A stretch of 5,809 nt of DNA from an uncultured Pseudomonadota bacterium (GTDB lineage Bacteria > Myxococcota_A > UBA9042 > CAIXZC01): the NCBI GenBank assembly GCA_937876385.1, contig CALFHQ010000653.1, positions 1 through 5,809 of the forward strand. Reading direction: 5' to 3'. The position numbers were made by a program, and so were the translations under genes. Shown here piece by piece: positions 1-5,809 of the stretch. The notes beneath the pieces were generated by a model. That model did no database searches and was not told the origin of the DNA. It was given only the letters and a program-made list of their open reading frames with translations. Position 1 is the stretch's first letter. Each line of letters begins with the position of its first letter.

Positions 1-2497
1 GCCGCATGGCGGACAGTCGAAGGTTCACGCCGCCGGCTTTCCCGTATTTCTTGAGATACGCGCTGAAGTGGCGTGTGGCTGCGGTCCACTGCTCTTGTCG
101 AACGTAGAGCATTCCGATGTCGAAATAGACGACAGGGACTTTGGGGTCTTTGCGGAAGAGCTTGATGAACTGCTCGTAGTCTTTGACGGCCTGTTTGTAG
201 TCTCCCAGGCTTCGCCGGAATTGCGATGCATAGACCAGCGCCTTCTTGACCTTCTGCTCCTTGGGGTGTCGTTTGACGTATTCTTCGTAGTACTGCGCTG
301 CCAGATCGTACACAGCGGCCATTCGGTAGGTATCAGCGATGAGGTAGAGGGCTCTGGGGCCGAGTTTGGAGGACCGTGCACAGCAGTTATACAGTGCTTG
401 GTTCGCCTGGAGGGCCTTCTCGTATTTTCGTGCCCGCTGGTAGTTCAATGCCGCATTGTATAGGGATTTATCGGTGAGGGGGGACCCTTCAAACTTCTTG
501 GTGTAATCGACGAAGCAATCGGCTGCTGCCTCATACTGCTTCTCGAATTCGTACTCGAAGCAGCGGTTGAATTTGGCCTGGTCTCGAATCTTCATGATGA
601 GGGCCAGGAGGTCTCCTTTGGCGAGGGCGGGCATGGCGTAGATTTTGTCAGCCCAGAGGTTGAGGTTCTTGATGTCTCGACTGAGGGTGTAGGAAGACAG
701 CAGCATGGTGGCGGCATCTGGCGCCATTTCATGTGCCGGATAGTCTTGAATGAATTTCGCCAGCCGGGGGGCAGCTTCCTCGAAGTGGTTGAAGTCGTAG
801 AGGATCTTGGCTGCTGCAAAGCGTGCCTGGATGATCTCTTCCGGGTCTTCCGAGCCCATTTCGACGAATCGATCGCAAGCCATGACCATGTTGCCGTGAA
901 GCTCGTCGAGCGGCTTCTTTTCGACGTCATCTTCTTCCTGGGTCTTTACGCTGGCTGCGAGTTGGTTGATATCGATGAGTTTGTAGTAGCACATAAGGGC
1001 TGTGTAGGCTGCCTCGGCAGCGTACTTTCCTTTGGGGTCATAGGAGATGACGCGCTCGTATTCGACGACGGCCTCGGCGTACTTCTCGACTTGATAGAGG
1101 AGGATGGCGTGGTTCATGGCCATCTGGTATCGGCCAGGACCGTCGGGGAAGAGTCTGAGGTAGTAGCCGTAGAGTTCTTGCGCCAGGAGTTTGGCTTTCA
1201 GTTCTCCGGTCTTTTGTGCTTCTACGTGGTAGTTGATGGCCATTCCCCGCAAGAGGACTTCGATGGAGTCTCGTTCCCGTGCGACGATGGTGGAGTTCTG
1301 TTCCTGGAGAGCGGAGTACAACTCGACGAGTCGGTTGAGTTCCTTTCGAGTTCTATCTTTGTTTCCGGTTCGGTCGGCAGCCTGGACGATGTCTCGCTGG
1401 TAGGCCAGGATCTTCGGCGAGCTGGGATCTTCGGCGATGATGTTCTGGTACATGCGGATTGCGCGTTCGAAGTCACCGTGGTCGTAGTAGAGTTCAGCCA
1501 GTCGCCCGGCCAGAACGAGGTAGATGTCTGGAGCGACTTGTTTGAAGAAGGGGATGGCCTTGCTTTCCTGACCGATCTGGCTGTATGCGAGGACGATGTC
1601 CTTTTGAGCCTCTGCCTTGAGTCCCATCTTGGCCCCGCCCTGGCTCTCCATTTTCTTAGTGTATTGGATGACGTCGACGAAGCCCTTGAAGGCCATCTCG
1701 TAGTCGCCCATGTTGTAATAGCACCAGGCCATCTTGTAGATAGCGTAGGGGTAGATTCGGGAGGTCTTGAAGCTCTCGATTCGCTTGTAGAATTCGATGG
1801 CGGTTTCGAACTCGTTCTTATTGAAGAAGTACTCGCCGAGGTTGACGAGGGCGTCGGGGAGATGCTTGGATTCGGGGTAGCGGGTGACGAGCTTCTTGTA
1901 GTACTCGAACCCTTCTTCAGGTTGTCCCATCTGAGTCAGGAAGTTCCCCAAGTAGAAGAGGACCATGTCGAGTTTTTCGTAGTCGGGGTATTTCTGCTCG
2001 ATTTCTTCGAAGATCTTGATGGCCTTTCGCCGCCACTCCTTTTGGGAATCCAGATAGAGTTGTCGTTTGGCTTTGAGGTCAGCCAGCACCTGGTCGTCCC
2101 CTTTCTCTTCTGCCGCGGCCATGGAGCGGTCGAGTTCATCAGAGTAGGCCTGCATGAAATAGGCTTCTGCCTTCTCCCAGTAGAGGTTGGCCAGTCTGGC
2201 GTAGTACACCGGCTTCTCGGGGTCGTCTTCTTCTGCCCAGTCGATGATCCGGTAGAGGGAGTCGATGGCTGCCTGCAGTTTCTCTTCGGAGGCGGAGGGC
2301 TTCACCTTGTACAGATCTTCCGCTGAGATCCCGGGGCTTCGCTTCTCCACCGTTTTCGGCTTCTCGGGAGTCTTTTCCTTTAGCGACGGGTCGTCCGCAA
2401 TTTTGGGCTCAAAAGGTTGCTTTTGAGCGAGGGTGGTCCCCGGTACGTAGATGGCGACCAGTGCGACGGCTACCGCGCAGGCGATTGCTGCTCTCAT
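1..2497 (-). CDS. Exported tetratricopeptide-repeat protein, large (3' end beyond the window)
   Basis: The frame is open from ATG at 2497-2495 to the left edge: 832 codons with no stop, so the C-terminus is missing. Residues 1-24 form a signal peptide (Arg at 2, hydrophobic core about 4-18, TTLA before Gln25). A Lys/Glu/Pro-rich linker follows to about residue 66. The rest is almost wholly helical with degenerate TPR units, clearest near residues 176-208 (FYLGNFLTQMGQPEEGFEYY), 214-243, 252-280, 328-357, 458-487, 572-588, 677-705 and 715-745. Conserved Gly/Ala/Tyr spacing and recurring YP or DP turns support the repeats. No catalytic domain is visible, so the likely role is a periplasmic protein-protein scaffold. 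The start is set by a Shine-Dalgarno 7 nt upstream and by the signal peptide. It lies 14 nt after the upstream TPR gene, so co-transcription is likely. Large TPR proteins such as myxobacterial GltI/AgmK are possible relatives, but I cannot assign orthology. The exported TPR call is firm; the biological role is unknown. Confidence 0.9.
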   Translation of the reverse strand, partial: MRAAIACAVAVALVAIYVPGTTLAQKQPFEPKIADDPSLKEKTPEKPKTVEKRSPGISAEDLYKVKPSASEEKLQAAIDSLYRIIDWAEEDDPEKPVYYARLANLYWEKAEAYFMQAYSDELDRSMAAAEEKGDDQVLADLKAKRQLYLDSQKEWRRKAIKIFEEIEQKYPDYEKLDMVLFYLGNFLTQMGQPEEGFEYYKKLVTRYPESKHLPDALVNLGEYFFNKNEFETAIEFYKRIESFKTSRIYPYAIYKMAWCYYNMGDYEMAFKGFVDVIQYTKKMESQGGAKMGLKAEAQKDIVLAYSQIGQESKAIPFFKQVAPDIYLVLAGRLAELYYDHGDFERAIRMYQNIIAEDPSSPKILAYQRDIVQAADRTGNKDRTRKELNRLVELYSALQEQNSTIVARERDSIEVLLRGMAINYHVEAQKTGELKAKLLAQELYGYYLRLFPDGPGRYQMAMNHAILLYQVEKYAEAVVEYERVISYDPKGKYAAEAAYTALMCYYKLIDINQLAASVKTQEEDDVEKKPLDELHGNMVMACDRFVEMGSEDPEEIIQARFAAAKILYDFNHFEEAAPRLAKFIQDYPAHEMAPDAATMLLSSYTLSRDIKNLNLWADKIYAMPALAKGDLLALIMKIRDQAKFNRCFEYEFEKQYEAAADCFVDYTKKFEGSPLTDKSLYNAALNYQRARKYEKALQANQALYNCCARSSKLGPRALYLIADTYRMAAVYDLAAQYYEEYVKRHPKEQKVKKALVYASQFRRSLGDYKQAVKDYEQFIKLFRKDPKVPVVYFDIGMLYVRQEQWTAATRHFSAYLKKYGKAGGVNLRLSAMR

Positions 2498-2504
2498 GGC
2501 GATT

Positions 2505-2508
2505 CTCC
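2505..2508 (-). promoter_or_regulatory. Ribosome binding site of the large TPR gene
   Basis: GGAG on the minus strand lies 7 nt before ATG 2497, inside the 14-nt gap after the TAA of the upstream gene. It fixes the start codon. There is no room for a promoter or terminator in the gap, which supports a two-gene transcript. Confidence 0.7.
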
Positions 2509-2511
2509 GGT

Positions 2512-4086
2512 TTATTTTATCTGCTGATCGGGACAAAGGTTGTCCACTCGAAACAGGTACGAATCCAATTCATCTTTCCAGTATTCTCCTTCGAAGGGCC
2601 AGGCCAAGTGCTGGTCATCCTTTACCATGGAGAAGCCGTGGCTCTTGCCGGCGGCGCGACTTGCGTCTCGTTTTCCCTCGATCATCTCTTTGACAGCGTT
2701 GAGGGCTTCGAACTTCACCTTCATGGCTTGAGAGACGAGTCGCTGGAGTTCCTTTCGTTTGGTATCCAATCGAGTTCGGGCCAGCTCACCGGCTTCTCCG
2801 ATGGCGAGTTCTCGATAGGTCACCAATTCTCCCAGCAGTCGCTCCGCCAGATCCTTTTGGACTGCGGTCTTGCGCATGCTTTCGAGGAGTCCTTCTTCCC
2901 GCTGCAGGGAGAGGATAAAGGCGAATCGTCGGTGGAGCTTCCGGTCTGCCAGGGCGAGGTTGAAGATACGCTTCAGTTTCTTGCTGAAGCCCTTCCCTTT
3001 CTGAGCCAGAGACGCCAGCCAGTAGTAGAAATCGGCGGGGTCTTGATTTTGCTCGAGCTGGGATTTGAGTTCCTTTCTTAAGCCGTCGTATTCCTTGACG
3101 AACTGGTCTACCACGAGGATGGCGTCATCGTATCGGCAGTTGGAGAAGAGAATCACAGCCTGGAGCACTCTGGACTCGGGGAAATACTGTTCTTTGAAGT
3201 ACGGAGAGTTGAGGGTGTGCAGGTTTCCCATGGCCCGCTCGTAGTTGGCCAGTCTAAAATAGGCCCACGCTTTCTCGAAGAGGGCTGTGAGCCAGTTGGC
3301 AGAGTATTTTTCGATCTCAGCGTAGTAGCGCAGCGCTGTGTCGAAATCGCCGGTGGAGTAGAAGATACGTGCGATGGCCATGACGGCTTTCGCGTGGAGT
3401 TCCTCCATTATCGGAGTCGACTTCCCCTGGTCTCGTTCAAAGCGCAGGATGTTCTTGAAAGCTTCCAGGGATTCTTTGGCACGGTTCAAGCGGGCGTAGA
3501 TGACCCCCTTTATGTACTGCGCTTTGGCATAGATGTCGCCGCCATCGGTGCCGATAAGGTCGAGCATGGCCAGGGCGGATTCGTGATCATCGAGGGTGTA
3601 GTTGTAGTACCCAACGATGTACGCAAGCTCATTTCGGCTCTCTGGCGGAAAAAACGACGGATCGTAAAAGGAGAGGTACTCCACGGCCCCGGGGAAGCCG
3701 GGGACCTCCCGAGCAATGTTGAGCATCCACGGGAGTGTCTTTGCGTAGTACGGATGCGTCTCTCCGCTGTCGATGACCCGCGCAAAGTACACGTAGGCGC
3801 TGTACACGAGACCGAGATTCCGAAGGTTCACCGCCATGCCGTACTCGGCTTCCTGGTAGTAGCTCTCTACCGGCTCCCCACGCTCCAGGATGCCGTTGAA
3901 GGCCACACAGGCCTCGTAGTAGTAGCCCTGCTCGGAGAGTCTCCGTCCTTCCTTGAGAAGGCCCATAAAGAAATCTCTTCGGCCGGAATCCACGCCAGCT
4001 TCGCCATCTCCGAGCCCCTGCGCTGCCAGGGGACTCCCCCAGAGGACGAGACACATGAGGACCGCAACAATCGAACCGATTCTCAT
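2512..4086 (-). CDS. Exported tetratricopeptide-repeat protein, 524 aa, first gene of the TPR operon
   Basis: Complete gene. Residues 1-22 look like a Sec signal peptide (MRIGSIVAVLMCLVLWGSPL, then AA before Gln23). Cys12 sits in VLMC, which does not fit a lipobox, so I predict a soluble periplasmic protein rather than a lipoprotein. TPR-like helix pairs occur near residues 46-70, 84-106, 154-178, 187-217, 233-262, 265-292 and 303-333, with typical pairs such as YSTGDFDTALRYYAEIEKY. From about 340 the protein changes character: a basic helical stretch (365-410), then a long charged helix, probably coiled coil (about 411-470). The C-terminal segment 496-518 is rich in Trp, Tyr and acidic residues (WPFEGEYWKDELDSYLFRV, with a Cys at 518). 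No enzyme motif is seen. The layout recalls TPR proteins of myxobacterial-type envelope or gliding machinery (AglT/GltE, GltC), but this is from memory of the family type, not a demonstrated match. Expression with the downstream large TPR protein suggests a shared complex. Confidence 0.92.
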   Translation of the reverse strand: MRIGSIVAVLMCLVLWGSPLAAQGLGDGEAGVDSGRRDFFMGLLKEGRRLSEQGYYYEACVAFNGILERGEPVESYYQEAEYGMAVNLRNLGLVYSAYVYFARVIDSGETHPYYAKTLPWMLNIAREVPGFPGAVEYLSFYDPSFFPPESRNELAYIVGYYNYTLDDHESALAMLDLIGTDGGDIYAKAQYIKGVIYARLNRAKESLEAFKNILRFERDQGKSTPIMEELHAKAVMAIARIFYSTGDFDTALRYYAEIEKYSANWLTALFEKAWAYFRLANYERAMGNLHTLNSPYFKEQYFPESRVLQAVILFSNCRYDDAILVVDQFVKEYDGLRKELKSQLEQNQDPADFYYWLASLAQKGKGFSKKLKRIFNLALADRKLHRRFAFILSLQREEGLLESMRKTAVQKDLAERLLGELVTYRELAIGEAGELARTRLDTKRKELQRLVSQAMKVKFEALNAVKEMIEGKRDASRAAGKSHGFSMVKDDQHLAWPFEGEYWKDELDSYLFRVDNLCPDQQIK

Positions 4087-4094
4087 ACCTGGTT

Positions 4095-4099
4095 CTCCC
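4095..4099 (-). promoter_or_regulatory. Ribosome binding site of the 524-aa TPR gene
   Basis: GGGAG (within AGGGAG) on the minus strand lies 8 nt before ATG 4086. With the signal peptide that begins at this Met, it settles the start. Confidence 0.7.
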
Positions 4100-4116
4100 T
4101 GTGGTCGTTTTCGCTT

Positions 4117-4130
4117 GGGTAAACCTACCC
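4117..4130. repeat. Small dyad, GGGTA-AACC-TACCC, in the TPR leader region
   Basis: A perfect 5-bp inverted repeat with a 4-nt spacer, 31-44 nt upstream of the TPR operon start codon. It could be a protein-binding dyad or a small hairpin in the 5' untranslated RNA. An arm this short can arise by chance, so it is recorded as a visible structure only. Confidence 0.3.
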
Positions 4131-4157
4131 CTGAATTACCTTCAATATACTACTACT

Positions 4158-4186
4158 TGCTTAAGGCACAGGCGCTGGCAAGTCAA
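4158..4186 (-). promoter_or_regulatory. Weak candidate promoter of the TPR operon
   Basis: On the minus strand TTGACT (4186-4181, five of six matches to the sigma70 -35 consensus) is followed after 17 nt by TAAGCA (4163-4158), a poor -10. A better -10-like hexamer, TATATT (4149-4144), lies further on but has no -35 at proper spacing. Transcription probably starts somewhere in 4130-4155. The exact promoter, and the sigma factor used, cannot be settled by eye. Confidence 0.25.
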
Positions 4187-4188
4187 GA

Positions 4189-4273
4189 AAAAAAGGGGGG
4201 TTGCGGGCGCTCCGGCGGGCCAGTTTCCATGCCCTTTTGGCCCCGTGGAGGGCTCCTGGGTTCCCCCTTTTTT
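4189..4273. repeat. 85-bp block bounded by a perfect 11-bp inverted repeat; terminator-like in both directions
   Basis: AAAAAAGGGGG (4189-4199) is exactly complementary to CCCCCTTTTTT (4263-4273). Inside lie two smaller inverted repeats: GGGCCA/TGGCCC (4217-4222 and 4238-4243, 15-nt loop) and GGAG/CTCC (4247-4250 and 4253-4256, probably only three pairs with a 4-nt loop), with CCC and GGG flanking the latter. RNA from either strand would end the outer stem in a C-run followed by a U-run, as in a bidirectional intrinsic terminator, although the 63-nt interior is unusually large. The block sits between the two divergent promoter candidates, which suggests an insulator-like role or the remnant of a small palindromic element. 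No target-site duplication is visible at its edges. Confidence 0.45.
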
Positions 4274-4276
4274 GCG

Positions 4277-4306
4277 TTGCCAACAGAGGAATTTTCCCCG
4301 TACACT
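4277..4306 (+). promoter_or_regulatory. Candidate sigma70-type promoter of threonine synthase
   Basis: TTGCCA (4277-4282, five of six -35 matches) and TACACT (4301-4306, four of six -10 matches) are separated by 18 nt. Transcription would start near 4312-4314, giving a leader of about 57 nt. The site begins just after the inverted-repeat block, so the block would not be part of this transcript. Confidence 0.4.
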
Positions 4307-4324
4307 CATTCTTCGCCTCACGAA

Positions 4325-4344
4325 CCCCCAATCTAGGATGGGGG
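4325..4344 (+). promoter_or_regulatory. Leader hairpin upstream of threonine synthase
   Basis: CCCCCA (4325-4330) pairs with TGGGGG (4339-4344) around an 8-nt loop, inside the predicted leader. The same C5 tract can instead pair with the G5 of the Shine-Dalgarno sequence (4358-4362), so the two pairings exclude each other. This could modulate translation, but no known riboswitch or leader peptide is recognisable, and no U-run follows, so it is not a terminator. Confidence 0.35.
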
Positions 4345-4357
4345 CGCGGGCTTTCAA

Positions 4358-4364
4358 GGGGGAG
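4358..4364 (+). promoter_or_regulatory. Ribosome binding site of threonine synthase
   Basis: GGGGGAG lies 5 nt before ATG 4370. A second in-frame ATG at 4379 would be 14 nt away, so the first ATG is the better start. Confidence 0.7.
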
Positions 4365-4369
4365 TTTTC

Positions 4370-5653
4370 ATGACCGACATGACATCCGCCCACGCAACGG
4401 GCTTTCGCTGTTTGCGGTGTGGCCAGGTGAGTCCCTACCGCTTTCCGGCGTATCGTTGCCAGGAGTGCGGGGGCAACCTGGCTGTAACCTATGACCTTGA
4501 AGCCATCGGCGCTCAGTTTGTCCCTCCAACGGCCGAACAGAGAGAGGCTCTGGGGCACTTCGCCTATGGCGCTTTTCTTCCCGTGGAGGCGGAACTCGGC
4601 TCAAGATTCGATCTTCCTGTGGGCCCTTCTCCCCTGGTGGAGGCTCCTGGTTTGGCAGCTAAGTGGGGGGTGGATCGGTTGTGGTTTAAGGACGACACGC
4701 GTCTCCCGTCGGGTTCCTTCAAGGATCGTGCGTCCAGCGTCGTGGTTCGTGCTGCCAGGCAAAACGGCGTCAAGATAATCTCCACCGCTTCCACGGGGAA
4801 CGCCGGGTGCTCTCTGGCCTGTATGTGCGCCCGGGAGGGGCTCACTGCCGTGGTCTTTGTGCCAAAGCTGGCCCCGCCGGGCAAGGTGGCTCAGTTGCTG
4901 GCTTACGGTGCGGTGGTGGTTCAGGTGGATGGTCGTTACGACGACGCCTTCGATCTTTGCTTCGAGCTCTCTCGAGAGCGGGGGTGGTTCAATCGCTCCA
5001 CCGGGTGGAATCCACTGACCCGTGAAGGGAAGAAGACGGTCTCCTTCGAGATCTGCGACCAACTGGGTTGGAGCGCGCCAGAGTTGGTGGTTGTTCCGGT
5101 GGGAGATGGCAACATCATCTCTGGAACATGGAAGGGATTTGCAGAGCTGAGAGGGGCTGGGGTCGTGGACACTACCCCTCGCCTGCTTGCCGTGCAGTCC
5201 ACCCAAAGCAACGCGGTTTCTCTGGCCTTCGGCCGCAGCAACGAGGGGGTCCCTCAGGGGCAATGGGTTCAGGGAGTGGACGCCACGACCCGGGCGGACT
5301 CCATCAGTGTTGACGTCCCTCGGGACGGAGAGGGGGCTGTTTTGGCCCTGCGTGAGAGTCACGGGGACGTCATCGAGGTGGAAGACCGGGAGATTCTGGC
5401 AGCGATCCCTCAGATGGCGAGCGAAACAGGGATCTTCCCGGAGCCGGCGGCATCGGCAGCTTTTGCTGGATTGAGAAGGTGGCTGGAGAAGGTACCGGCC
5501 AAGGAGCGGCCTCGGACCGTGGTGGTGCTGGTCACCGGAAACGGGCTCAAGGACATCGGCGCCACCTTGGACTCGTCCTTGGAGGCGGTGCAGGTTCCCA
5601 ATAACCGGCGAGAGTCGTCGAGGATCCTCGACGAGGTTCTTCAGAGCAGGTAG
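4370..5653 (+). CDS. thrC: Threonine synthase (PLP-dependent, with N-terminal zinc ribbon)
   Basis: Complete 427-aa cytoplasmic enzyme of the fold-type II PLP family. It converts O-phospho-L-homoserine and water to L-threonine and phosphate, the last step of threonine synthesis. The N-terminus has a zinc-ribbon pattern, Cys14-x2-Cys17 and Cys30-x2-Cys33. The PLP-binding lysine is Lys118 in PSGSFKDRA. STGNAG (141-146) is the cofactor-contact loop, VGDGNIISG (244-252) is the Gly-rich phosphate-binding loop, and VTGNGLKD (388-395) is the C-terminal motif typical of threonine synthases. PEPAASAA (357-364) is also typical. Length fits the zinc-ribbon class found in many bacteria and archaea. The gene is divergent from the TPR operon and has its own promoter candidate and leader hairpin. 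The main alternative is a paralogue such as cysteate synthase, which shares the fold, but the motifs favour ThrC. Its 3' end overlaps the convergent gene by 13 nt and carries a 20-bp palindrome. Confidence 0.95.
   Translation: MTDMTSAHATGFRCLRCGQVSPYRFPAYRCQECGGNLAVTYDLEAIGAQFVPPTAEQREALGHFAYGAFLPVEAELGSRFDLPVGPSPLVEAPGLAAKWGVDRLWFKDDTRLPSGSFKDRASSVVVRAARQNGVKIISTASTGNAGCSLACMCAREGLTAVVFVPKLAPPGKVAQLLAYGAVVVQVDGRYDDAFDLCFELSRERGWFNRSTGWNPLTREGKKTVSFEICDQLGWSAPELVVVPVGDGNIISGTWKGFAELRGAGVVDTTPRLLAVQSTQSNAVSLAFGRSNEGVPQGQWVQGVDATTRADSISVDVPRDGEGAVLALRESHGDVIEVEDREILAAIPQMASETGIFPEPAASAAFAGLRRWLEKVPAKERPRTVVVLVTGNGLKDIGATLDSSLEAVQVPNNRRESSRILDEVLQSR
5615..5634. repeat. Perfect 20-bp palindrome at the end of threonine synthase
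   Basis: The arm TCGTCGAG, centre GATC and arm CTCGACGA form an exact palindrome that can fold as an 8-bp stem with a GATC tetraloop in either transcript. It encodes residues 416-422 (SSRILDE) of threonine synthase. On the minus strand it begins 6 nt after the TGA of the convergent gene, where a terminator or 3' stabilising hairpin would sit, but no U-run follows in that direction. Confidence 0.5.
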
Positions 5654-5809
5654 CTGAGGGTCTTCAAGCGTCCAAAGTCCTTCTCGAGAAAGGGGGCCAG
5701 CGTCCCCATCAGGGCCACACTGCCCTCCATCAGGGTTTCTGCGTCAAGTCCTTTGGCCTGTGTCAGAAAATCGCTCAATTTCGCAGTCACCGAAGACAGT
5801 TGGAGCACC
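5641..5809 (-). CDS. Unknown protein, C-terminal 55 residues only (5' end beyond the window)
   Basis: The minus strand is open from the right edge (codons from 5808) to TGA at 5643-5641. The visible peptide runs VLQLSSVTAKLSDF... to ...GRLKTLSYLL. It looks helical and amphipathic, with no membrane segment and no motif I recognise. The other two minus frames are closed by stops. The GTG at the edge is probably internal rather than a start, as no upstream sequence is visible. The last 13 nt overlap the end of threonine synthase tail to tail. The opposite strand is also open here, directly in frame after the threonine synthase TAG, but it has no start codon and is probably an antisense artefact. 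I cannot assign a function. Confidence 0.6.
   Translation of the reverse strand, partial: VLQLSSVTAKLSDFLTQAKGLDAETLMEGSVALMGTLAPFLEKDFGRLKTLSYLL

Noticed and set aside
731..2326. 531-codon open frame on the plus strand opposite the large TPR gene
   Set aside because: It is codon-for-codon antisense to the TPR gene, and stays open only because that gene rarely uses TTA, CTA or TCA. It ends exactly at the TCA codon of Ser58. Its translation has a Val/Leu/Asp/Glu-heavy composition with no domain.
3217..4122. 301-codon open frame on the plus strand opposite the 524-aa TPR gene
   Set aside because: Again exactly codon-aligned antisense to a gene with a clear signal peptide, ribosome binding site and TPRs. 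No ribosome binding site or recognisable domain of its own.
4187..4200. Simple one-sided intrinsic terminator reading leftward into the T-run at 4188-4194
   Set aside because: The DNA immediately before the T-run in that direction forms only a 3-bp stem. The only strong pairing is the distant 11-bp arm, so it is described as an inverted-repeat block instead.
4142..4558. 138-codon minus-strand frame over the intergenic region and the start of threonine synthase
   Set aside because: It crosses the inverted-repeat block, promoter and ribosome binding site of threonine synthase, lacks a convincing ribosome binding site, and its translation is Arg/Pro/Gly-rich without domain character.
4969..4978. 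10-bp palindrome CTCTCGAGAG inside threonine synthase; a similar one, TTCTCGAGAA, lies near 5682-5691
   Set aside because: Ten-base palindromes around CTCGAG are common by chance in GC-rich coding DNA and have no positional significance here.
4601..5362. 253-codon open frame on the minus strand within threonine synthase
   Set aside because: Codon-aligned shadow of a gene identified by its PLP lysine and threonine synthase motifs.
5654..5809. In-frame open extension of threonine synthase past its TAG stop
   Set aside because: The enzyme already ends at a normal family length. The extension has no start and is better explained as the antisense of the minus-strand gene, so I do not propose readthrough.

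Overview
The window holds four protein-coding genes in two divergent and convergent blocks. The left two thirds are a leftward (minus-strand) pair of genes for exported tetratricopeptide-repeat (TPR) proteins. The upstream gene (2512-4086, 524 aa) is complete. The downstream gene starts 14 bases after it and runs off the left edge (at least 832 codons). Both begin with clear signal peptides lacking a lipobox, so both products probably work in the periplasm, most likely as scaffolds or assembly factors for a larger envelope structure. Pairs of long periplasmic TPR proteins are familiar from Myxococcota and related delta-proteobacterial lineages, where some belong to gliding-motility or envelope machines. 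That is my best guess for the organism, and I hold it loosely, because no marker gene is present.

The right third is a rightward threonine synthase gene (4370-5653), a complete PLP enzyme with an N-terminal zinc ribbon and every expected motif. It is a housekeeping gene with no obvious functional link to the TPR pair. A fourth gene enters from the right edge on the minus strand; only its last 55 codons are visible, and its end overlaps the end of the threonine synthase gene by 13 bases.

The intergenic region 4087-4369 is the richest non-coding stretch. Reading from the TPR side it holds a ribosome binding site, a small dyad (4117-4130), a weak leftward promoter candidate, and an 85-bp block bounded by a perfect 11-bp inverted repeat with A/T tracts (4189-4199 and 4263-4273). 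Beyond these lie a reasonable rightward promoter and a short leader whose C5 tract can pair either with a G5 tract or with the Shine-Dalgarno sequence of threonine synthase. A perfect 20-bp palindrome (5615-5634) lies at the 3' end of threonine synthase, just past the stop codon of the converging gene.

I saw no tRNA, rRNA, CRISPR array, insertion sequence or phage gene. I found no convincing new defence or mobile system. The most interesting items are the TPR pair itself and the small structured DNA/RNA elements.
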